A DNA stretch of 7,981 bases from Bacillota bacterium (GTDB lineage Bacteria; Bacillota; Dethiobacteria; DTU022; JAAZDU01), in the NCBI GenBank assembly GCA_012512665.1, contig JAAZDU010000264.1, positions 1 through 7,981 of the forward strand, written 5' to 3'. Position numbers and translations under genes: made by a program. Below the pieces are notes generated by a model. The model saw only the letters and a list, made by a program, of their open reading frames with translations, was not told the origin of the DNA and searched no databases. This document shows positions 1 through 4,383 of the stretch, in pieces (positions within the stretch are counted from its first letter, which is position 1; the number at the start of each line of letters is the position of its first letter).

Positions 1-256
1 CAACATATTGAGCTACCAGGGCAGTTGTGCCAATACTGAAAGCCTGCACAACTGACACAGAAAAGAAAAAAACCTGGTTGCCGATACCGACAGCAGCCAG
101 CGCCACCGCGCCCAGCCTTCCCACCATTATTAAATCGATCATCTGTACAACAACATTAAATAGCATCCTGAGAACGGCTGGCCAGGCAATTATAAAAACC
201 GTACGGCGCAGGTTATTTGTTTGTAAAATGCCCGCAGAAGTAGCTATTTTTTTCAT
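1..256 (-). CDS. MATE-family efflux transporter, N-terminal part (runs off left edge)
   Basis: The first 85 codons of an integral membrane transporter are visible; the rest lies beyond the left edge. MATE proteins export drugs, toxins or metabolites in exchange for Na+ or H+ across the cytoplasmic membrane. What is seen: a short polar N-terminus, then a long hydrophobic stretch (about residues 18-47) containing WPAVLRMLFN and QMIDLIMVGRLG, the usual first MATE helix. A second hydrophobic segment follows (about 50-72), then SIGTTALVAQYV at 74-85, matching the conserved family segment after TM2. The ATG at 254-256 is the first start after an in-frame TAG five codons upstream. Its ribosome binding site is poor: the only AAGGA-like sequence is nearly 30 bases upstream. 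The gene begins 97 bases after the CooC-like gene with no convincing terminator between, so co-transcription is possible. A short dyad, CTAGC-C-GCTAG (314-324), lies in the gap but has no T-run. The substrate cannot be told. Confidence 0.85.
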   Translation of the reverse strand, partial: MKKIATSAGILQTNNLRRTVFIIAWPAVLRMLFNVVVQMIDLIMVGRLGAVALAAVGIGNQVFFFSVSVVQAFSIGTTALVAQYV

Positions 257-353
257 ATAGACTGTATTCTATGCTTGTAAAGGATTTCCTTCCAGTACCT
301 GCCGGGACAGACACTAGCCGCTAGCTTAAGCCGGTAGCGCGCAAACTCTATAC

Positions 354-1124
354 CTATTTCGGGTTTTTTAGAAGGCGTAAGCAAAGCTCGCCCGCCGCTT
401 TAACAGACACCGCCTCCTCCGGCAGCTGGTAGAGTGGCTTGCCCAGCACATCATATTCTACCAGCAGGGGATCGTAAGGAATATAACCCAAGAGTTCTAT
501 GCCTGTTTTTTGAATTTCAGGTTCAAGGATCTTTTCCAAATTATCCTGCATCTTGCCCACGACCAGATACATGTGCTTGGTCTCAATCCCTACACTCTCA
601 ACTATATCCTTAATGCGGCTCGCAGAGCGCACTCCTCTCACGGAAGCATCGCTGGTAATTAACAGATAGTCGATATCGCTAATAATGCGCCTGCTTAAAT
701 GCTCCAGCCCCGCTTCATTATCCAGTATAACAAAATCATAATTAGTTCTTAGCTTCTCCAGGTACTTGCGCAATAGATCGTTAGGGTAACAATAACAACC
801 CGGTCCATCGGGATTTCCCATCACCAGCAGGTCCATATGGTCCTCTTCAACCAGTGCCTGGCTGAGGCGAAACTCAATAAACATATCCTTACTCATCCCC
901 GTAGGTACATTGCGGGGATCTTTGATCAGGGAAAGGATATCAGATATAGTTTCTTCCACTTCCAGACCCAAGACCTCATTTAAATTAGCGTTGGCATCTG
1001 CGTCTACGGCCAAAATATCCTTACCCGGAAATTTACTTACCAGGTTGCGGATAAGCAAAGAGGCGAAAGTTGTTTTACCTGTGCCTCCCTTGCCGGCGAT
1101 GGCAATGCATATCTCTTTTCCCAT
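354..1124 (-). CDS. cooC: CooC/AcsF-type ATPase (CO dehydrogenase/acetyl-CoA synthase nickel-insertion family)
   Basis: This is a 256-aa cytoplasmic P-loop ATPase of the MinD/SIMIBI class. Seen: a deviant Walker A GKGGTGKTT at residues 11-19 with signature lysine K12 and catalytic-loop K17; the DADANANLNEVLGL segment (41-54, switch I region); GPGCYCY at 108-113, giving the C110-x-C112 pair; and DNEAGLEHLSRR (135-146, switch II). In characterised CooC proteins the CXC pair binds Ni or Zn at the dimer interface, and ATP-driven dimerisation is coupled to nickel delivery to the CODH C-cluster; AcsF does a related job for acetyl-CoA synthase. Length is normal for the family. The start ATG is preceded by AAAAGAGGG (1130-1138) at 5 bases. 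It lies 21 bases after the VWA gene, so it is probably the third gene of the operon. The exact client cannot be read from sequence, and no CODH or ACS gene is in the window. CooC versus AcsF versus an orphan paralogue is undecided. Confidence 0.88.
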   Translation of the reverse strand: MGKEICIAIAGKGGTGKTTFASLLIRNLVSKFPGKDILAVDADANANLNEVLGLEVEETISDILSLIKDPRNVPTGMSKDMFIEFRLSQALVEEDHMDLLVMGNPDGPGCYCYPNDLLRKYLEKLRTNYDFVILDNEAGLEHLSRRIISDIDYLLITSDASVRGVRSASRIKDIVESVGIETKHMYLVVGKMQDNLEKILEPEIQKTGIELLGYIPYDPLLVEYDVLGKPLYQLPEEAVSVKAAGELCLRLLKNPK

Positions 1125-1145
1125 ATTATCCCTCTTTTCATAGAT

Positions 1146-2537
1146 TTATCCTGTCAACTTATATAGGGCTTTCTGCAGATCGGACAGGGTGTTGCAGGGG
1201 TGCATCTCCACGATCTGGCTAAAAGTTTTCACTGTTACTGAATCTTCCCATTCCTGCCGGGGAAGGGTGTTAAACCAGATAATTTCTTTAACCTTGCTCT
1301 TCAGTTTAGATAACTCCTGCACTGCATCCCGGTGGCGAACTGTCTTGGTATCGCTGACGATAATTACTATGGTATTTTTTTTCAATTCCTGACCATACCT
1401 GTTTATAAGGCTCGCCAAAGAGCGGTGCAGGTAGGTCCCCCCTCCCCAGGAAGCACTGCCGGCTACCAGCTCAGAGATAGTCGCCTCGAAAGATTTCCCC
1501 CTTTGAAAGTGAGCAGTTACTTTTTCCAGCCTGTCGGAGAAAATAAAACTTTCTATTTGCTGGACCACGCTGTTTAGCCCATATATAAATTGTAACACAA
1601 AAGAGGTGTAGCGAATCATGGAGCCGGAGACATCACATATTAACACCAGCTGCGGTTTTTGTTGGCGCCGGCTTTTATACCGCAGCTTAAAAAGCGCTCC
1701 TCCGTACTGTAAATTATCTCTTATAGTCCTTCTAATATCCAATTTTTTACGCTTTTTGCTGTAACGGTAGCGCCGGGAAATTTTATTGACAAGCAGGCGC
1801 GCCATACGCCGTATAAGCTCCATGGCCCGGGGCAGATCTTCCCTGGCAATCTTATGCATATCCTCATGCAAAAGATCTCTACCTCCACTGCCAAAACCGG
1901 CTTCTACTGCATCCCGTATGGCATCCAGCTCCCGATCTCCTAAAGAGGGGCGAGGTAATTTTTCATCCAACTCCTTAGCCATATTTTTATACCAGAAACT
2001 AAGGCGCCCCTTGACAATAGACTCTAAAAACGGGCGAAAGCTTTTATCAAGTGTCCCTCTCCCCTCTGTCATAGATAAAAAATCCTGCATGCGGCATTTT
2101 TCTTTGTCAGGAAGGGAGGCATAGACAATTTTTTCCTCATCCGTTAAGTCCAGCTTTTCGCCGCGAAAAGTAAAAACTTGCTCTGCTTCTTTTTTGTCTC
2201 TGGCCAGATTTTCCTGTTTGAAATGATATTTTTTCTGCTGCTCAAGCCTTATCTCAGGAGAGGCAAAAAATGCCTCAAACGATTTATTAAAGAAGGATAG
2301 GTCTGAGGCGCGCTTGATAAGTGTGGCCTGCAGAGCTATTTTTAGCTCATTTTTTTCTAATAGCGACACTTTAGTCAGGGCATTTAAGGCATCTATAAGC
2401 TCTGAGCTACTAATTTTAATACCACCGGAGCGGAGCAAACGGGCAAAGCGAAGCACGTTTACTTCTATAAGGCTGGGGAGAATGCCCCTATCACTGCCGG
2501 CTCCACCGCCAGGGCTCACTCCAGAGTTTTTCTTCAC
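1146..2537 (-). CDS. CoxE-like VWA-domain protein
   Basis: A 463-aa soluble protein with a C-terminal von Willebrand factor A domain. Residues 1-290 are mostly charged helical sequence, ending in a very basic stretch (RRYRYSKKRKKLDIRR, 255-270) followed by GGALFKLRYKSRR (279-291), the usual lead-in of CoxE proteins. The VWA domain starts near 296. Its MIDAS residues look complete: D302-V-S304-G-S306, T368 in GGGT, and D396 in VSDT (the family more often has SDG). The end carries WFNTLPRQEW (421-430), like the WLNPL-type motif of CoxE. In aerobic CO oxidisers CoxE works with the AAA+ protein CoxD in maturing the Mo-Cu CO dehydrogenase; in general MoxR/VWA pairs remodel protein complexes. The start is GTG, overlapping the upstream stop as GTGA, with a GGGGG stretch 8 bases before it. 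This implies translational coupling and matched amounts of the two partners. I infer a chaperone or adaptor role; the client is unknown. Confidence 0.85.
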   Translation of the reverse strand: MKKNSGVSPGGGAGSDRGILPSLIEVNVLRFARLLRSGGIKISSSELIDALNALTKVSLLEKNELKIALQATLIKRASDLSFFNKSFEAFFASPEIRLEQQKKYHFKQENLARDKKEAEQVFTFRGEKLDLTDEEKIVYASLPDKEKCRMQDFLSMTEGRGTLDKSFRPFLESIVKGRLSFWYKNMAKELDEKLPRPSLGDRELDAIRDAVEAGFGSGGRDLLHEDMHKIAREDLPRAMELIRRMARLLVNKISRRYRYSKKRKKLDIRRTIRDNLQYGGALFKLRYKSRRQQKPQLVLICDVSGSMIRYTSFVLQFIYGLNSVVQQIESFIFSDRLEKVTAHFQRGKSFEATISELVAGSASWGGGTYLHRSLASLINRYGQELKKNTIVIIVSDTKTVRHRDAVQELSKLKSKVKEIIWFNTLPRQEWEDSVTVKTFSQIVEMHPCNTLSDLQKALYKLTG

Positions 2538-3433
2538 TTAAAAACCCCCATACGAGCTTTCTGTACCAGTTCTTCTCCACCAATCTGTTCTCTAAAAGTT
2601 AGCTGATCGGTCTGGCTTTTCAAAAAAATGTTCAGCGTTGCCTCCACAAGGCTCCCCTGTAAGCGATCACTGTTTAAAGCTACGAGGCTGCGTGCCCAAT
2701 CTATAGTCTCCGCAATCGATGGCTTTTTCTTGATATCAGGGTTACTGCGAATATAATTGATAGCCCTGGCGATCTCCAGTGTTAGCTTCTCACCCGCCTG
2801 GGGCACTTTAGCCTTTATGATCTCTACCTCTCTTTCAATAGAAGGAAAATCAAGGTAAAGGTAGACGCAGCGCCTTTTTAAGCCATCTGATAGCTCCCTT
2901 TCGCTGTTGCTAGTAAGAACCACTATTGGAATATGCTTGGCTTTAATTGTTCCCAGCTCGGGGATAGAAACCTGAAAATCAGATAAAACTTCAAAAAGAA
3001 AAGCTTCAAATTCCTCATCGCACTTATCTACTTCATCTATTAAAAGCACCACCCTATAAGGGGTGCGGATAGCTTTTAAAAGAGGGCGCTCCAGCAAATA
3101 TGCAAAAGAAAACAGGTCTTCTTCCAGCTCTTTGGGTTGGCGGTTTTCTTTACTGATCTGAATCTGCAGAAGCTGGCGCTGGTAATTCCATTCGTATAGA
3201 GCCTTATTTTCATCCAGGCCTTCATAGCCCTGAAGGCGAATAAGCTCAGTTTCAAACGCACCCGCCAAAACTTTTGCCATCTCCGTTTTGCCCACCCCCG
3301 GAGGCCCTTCAATAAGAATGGGTTTTTTCAAACAAAGAGCTAAATAAGTGGTAATGATTACCTCTTCACCACAAATATAACCCATCTCTTTAAATTTTTT
3401 TCTCAAGAAATCGGCTGATATAGCTTTATTCAT
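2534..3433 (-). CDS. CoxD-like MoxR-family AAA+ ATPase
   Basis: A single AAA+ module, 299 aa from the chosen ATG. Seen: Walker A GPPGVGKT (43-50); the CoxD-like stretch RLQGYEGLDE (66-75) with YEWNYQ just after; Walker B VVLLIDEVD with D133 and E134; DFQVSIPELGTIKA (152-165); sensor 1 LTSN (N176); arginine-finger candidates in LKRRC (R187, R188); and a sensor-2 region PSIAETIDWAR (238-248). YEGLD, FQVSIPELGTIKA and AETIDWA are hallmarks of the CoxD branch rather than generic MoxR, RavA or CbbQ. CoxD proteins are about 295 aa, so length fits. The role inferred is ATP-driven remodelling of a metalloenzyme together with the VWA partner, whose GTG start overlaps this stop. Start choice: an in-frame TTG at 3457 would add 8 residues and has AAAAGGTG five bases before it. 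I prefer the ATG at 3433, preceded by GAGAAAGGAAG about 11 bases away, because its length fits the family. Either is possible. Confidence 0.87.
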   Translation of the reverse strand: MNKAISADFLRKKFKEMGYICGEEVIITTYLALCLKKPILIEGPPGVGKTEMAKVLAGAFETELIRLQGYEGLDENKALYEWNYQRQLLQIQISKENRQPKELEEDLFSFAYLLERPLLKAIRTPYRVVLLIDEVDKCDEEFEAFLFEVLSDFQVSIPELGTIKAKHIPIVVLTSNSERELSDGLKRRCVYLYLDFPSIEREVEIIKAKVPQAGEKLTLEIARAINYIRSNPDIKKKPSIAETIDWARSLVALNSDRLQGSLVEATLNIFLKSQTDQLTFREQIGGEELVQKARMGVFK

Positions 3434-3480
3434 AATTGTGAAAGCTTCCTTTCTCAAACAAGCACCTTTTTTCCCATCTT

Positions 3481-3507
3481 ACTACAAATTAAAAAGCACT
3501 ACAAATT
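3481..3507. repeat. Tandem direct repeat ACTACAAATT, 17-bp spacing, in moxR leader
   Basis: ACTACAAATT occurs exactly at 3481-3490 and again at 3498-3507, separated by AAAAAGC. On the transcribed (minus) strand each copy reads AATTTGTAGT. The pair sits between the candidate -10 box at 3515-3520 and the AAA+ gene start, where an activator or repressor of the operon could bind. In such A+T-rich DNA a 10-base repeat could also be chance, so a regulatory role is only a suggestion. Confidence 0.4.
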
Positions 3508-3514
3508 ATTATTT

Positions 3515-3543
3515 ATTATAATCAAAATTCAAAAAGGATTTCA
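3515..3543 (-). promoter_or_regulatory. Candidate promoter for the moxR-VWA-cooC operon
   Basis: On the minus strand a perfect -10 box TATAAT lies at 3515-3520, with a C at the fifth -35 position absent and only a poor -35 candidate (TGAAAT, 3538-3543) at 17-bp spacing. The box lies just downstream of the terminator that ends the small upstream gene, where the operon would need a promoter of its own. The -35 half overlaps the terminator stem. The DNA is very A+T-rich, so a TATAAT match is weak evidence by itself. An activator-dependent promoter would fit the poor -35 and the nearby direct repeat, but this is inference. Confidence 0.3.
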
Positions 3544-3567
3544 CAAAATTATTGTGAAACCCTTTTT
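3531..3567 (-). terminator. Strong intrinsic terminator after the 55-aa gene (probably bidirectional)
   Basis: The arms 3531-3546 and 3552-3567 form a 16-bp stem around the 5-base loop AATTA. On the minus-strand RNA every position pairs, with one G-U pair. On the plus strand the same position is an A-C mismatch, so the structure suits minus-strand transcription better. The stem ends in an A-run/T-run that supplies the terminal U-tract. It lies 35 bases past the TAA of the 55-aa gene and about 100 bases before the AAA+ start, separating the two units or limiting read-through. Confidence 0.8.
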
Positions 3568-3601
3568 TCATCTCTAATTTTTTGTTTTTAGAAAATTTAA
3601 A

Positions 3602-3769
3602 TTAAGATAATTTTAAGGCTCTCTTTTCGGCCTTTTCTTCGTAGGCAATTTGATCCTCGACTTCCATAATTTCATCGAGAATAAATGGCTTTTCTTCTTC
3701 CGAAGCAATTACGAGCTGGTTAAGTAAATCCTCACGGCGTTCTCGAAGATTCTTAAGAAAAGTGCTCAT
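3602..3769 (-). CDS. Small charged helical protein, 55 aa, unknown function
   Basis: I do not recognise this protein. The 55-codon frame opens at an ATG preceded by a near-perfect ribosome binding site AAAAGGAGG (3778-3786) at 8 bases, and closes with TAA 35 bases before a strong terminator. Its own promoter candidate lies upstream at 4048-4076. This full set of signals makes a real gene likely despite its size. The protein begins MSTFLKNLRERREDLL. It is rich in Glu, Lys and Arg, has no Cys, Gly or Trp, a single Pro (residue 28), and no membrane segment or signal peptide. Two amphipathic helices are likely, about 3-20 and 28-52, either side of a SEEEKP turn. Size and helical-hairpin layout resemble Spo0E-like aspartyl phosphatases, but the SQELD motif is not present (the matching stretch reads IMEVE), so I do not assign that function. 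It may be a small cytosolic regulator or protein-binding partner. It runs in the same direction as the ATPase operon but is probably transcribed separately. Confidence 0.78.
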   Translation of the reverse strand: MSTFLKNLRERREDLLNQLVIASEEEKPFILDEIMEVEDQIAYEEKAEKRALKLS

Positions 3770-4041
3770 CCCAGTTCCCTCCTTTTGGCAGCAAATTCTT
3801 TAACTTATCAGACAATTTTAGCAAAGAACCAAGCTTTGCTTAGATTGATAGCTCTTTAATATTATTTCTTTCACTTGCTTGTGCCTTATCTTAATATGCT
3901 TCAATAGATAATGTATAGATAATATGCTACTTTTGTATGGAAAAAATACTCTTAGAATTGAGAAACAATTCACATATCTTATACTTAAGTAAACCCCTTA
4001 GGGGCAATTATTATTAGGTAGTTTTAAAGTTTTCTTCTGTT
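3770..4041 (-). promoter_or_regulatory. Long (about 270-base) leader of the 55-aa gene with hairpins
   Basis: If transcription starts about 7 bases past the -10 box at 4048-4053, the mRNA leader is about 270 bases, far longer than needed for a 55-codon gene. Hairpins seen: AGCAAAG/CTTTGCT (3820-3826 with 3834-3840, 7-base loop) close to the ribosome binding site; GAATTG/CAATTC (3955-3960 with 3966-3971); and CCCC-TTA-GGGG (3994-4004), a G+C island in A+T-rich sequence. A tandem 11-base near-repeat ATAGATAATRT lies at 3904-3925. No known riboswitch consensus was recognised. It may be a cis-regulatory leader or simply spacer. Confidence 0.35.
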
Positions 4042-4056
4042 GTTACTAGTATAACA
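4041..4056. promoter_or_regulatory. Dyad TGTTA-N6-TAACA over the minus-strand -10 box: possible operator
   Basis: TGTTA (4041-4045) and TAACA (4052-4056) form an inverted repeat with a 6-base centre. The dyad covers the whole -10 box (4048-4053) and the expected start point of the unit encoding the 55-aa protein. A repressor bound here would block RNA polymerase. The half-sites are only 5 bases, so support comes mainly from position. No specific regulator family can be named. Confidence 0.35.
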
Positions 4057-4076
4057 TGATTTATAAATTAAAGCAA
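4048..4076 (-). promoter_or_regulatory. Sigma-A-like extended -10 promoter for the 55-aa gene
   Basis: On the minus strand, TTGCTT (4071-4076) and TATACT (4048-4053) are separated by exactly 17 bp, and the -10 is preceded by TG plus one base (TGTTATACT), the extended -10 form. Each hexamer differs from consensus at one or two positions. This is the best promoter-like match I see on the minus strand between the two divergent genes, and it points at the 55-aa gene. Confidence 0.6.
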
Positions 4077-4123
4077 TGGTTTTGCCAACGTTTTGTCGAA
4101 ATTTAACACATTTATAACAAATT

Positions 4124-4141
4124 ATTCATTTTAAAATGAAT
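4124..4141. repeat. Perfect 18-bp palindrome ATTCATTTT/AAAATGAAT
   Basis: The two 9-base halves (4124-4132 and 4133-4141) are exact reverse complements with no loop. It lies between the two divergent promoters, about 50 bases upstream of the minus-strand -35 and about 145 upstream of the plus-strand -35. A gapless palindrome suits a dimeric DNA-binding protein better than an RNA hairpin. Low sequence complexity makes chance possible. Confidence 0.45.
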
Positions 4142-4282
4142 TTTCAAATGATAAAATTTAATCTGCATAAAAAAATATTTTATAGACATATTACGATAAA
4201 AATAGATAAATTGTAATAAATTTCTACATGAATATACGCTCTCCGGTTTTGCACGCTGACGGCACGGATAAGGAAGAAATAC

Positions 4283-4311
4283 TTTTCCTGGCACTGTTTT
4301 TCCTGTATAAT
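4283..4311 (+). promoter_or_regulatory. Sigma-A-like promoter for the ASKHA activase gene
   Basis: A perfect -10 TATAAT (4306-4311) lies 17 bp after the weak -35 candidate TTTTCC (4283-4288). Transcription would begin near 4318, leaving a leader of about 66 bases before the ribosome binding site AAAGGA (4370-4375) and the ATG at 4384. The weak -35 is compatible with activator control. Confidence 0.45.
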
Positions 4312-4383
4312 CAGTAATTGTAATGTATCATCAATCTATAATTAACTATAAGCTGCTGAAACTGAACTGAAAGGATGGGCTCA

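Larger units (their letters stand above)
4057..4383. other. A+T-rich divergent intergenic region with no supported gene
   Basis: Together with the leader at 3770-4041 this forms about 600 bases without a convincing gene, clearly richer in A+T than the coding DNA on either side. It holds the -35 of the minus-strand promoter, a perfect palindrome (4124-4141), and the plus-strand promoter and ribosome binding site of the activase gene. A short stretch at about 4236-4275 is noticeably more G+C-rich. It falls within a 29-codon plus-strand frame (4228-4317) that has no ribosome binding site, so I do not call it a gene. Confidence 0.6.

Noticed and set aside
27..260. 77-codon open frame on the plus strand
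   Set aside because: It lies exactly antisense to the MATE coding sequence, whose protein is recognisable; its own translation is low-complexity and matches nothing I know.
310..340. Dyads CTAGC-C-GCTAG and GCTTAAGC after the CooC-like gene as a terminator
   Set aside because: Stems are short and no T-tract follows on the minus strand.
3434..3457. TTG at 3457 as start of the AAA+ gene
   Set aside because: Not excluded (AAAAGGTG lies 5 bases before it), but the ATG at 3433 is a better codon with a purine-rich site upstream and gives the family's usual length.
3602..3769. Spo0E-like aspartyl phosphatase assignment for the 55-aa protein
   Set aside because: Length and two-helix layout fit, but the signature SQELD is replaced by IMEVE, so the function cannot be claimed.
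3994..4004. CCCC-TTA-GGGG hairpin as a terminator
   Set aside because: The stem is only 4 bp and no T-run follows on either strand.
4112..4294. 60-codon minus-strand frame in the intergenic region
   Set aside because: No ribosome binding site, a Lys/Phe/Tyr/Ile-rich translation as expected from random A+T-rich DNA, and it overlaps the palindrome.
4228..4317. 29-codon plus-strand frame (begins MNIRSPVLHADG) in a G+C-richer patch
   Set aside because: No ribosome binding site, and its end overlaps the TATAAT of the activase promoter. The composition patch is odd, but nothing shows it is coding or a gene remnant I can name.
4375..4377. ATG 9 bases upstream as start of the activase gene
   Set aside because: It overlaps the AAAGGA ribosome binding site and has no site of its own at proper spacing; the ATG at 4384 does.
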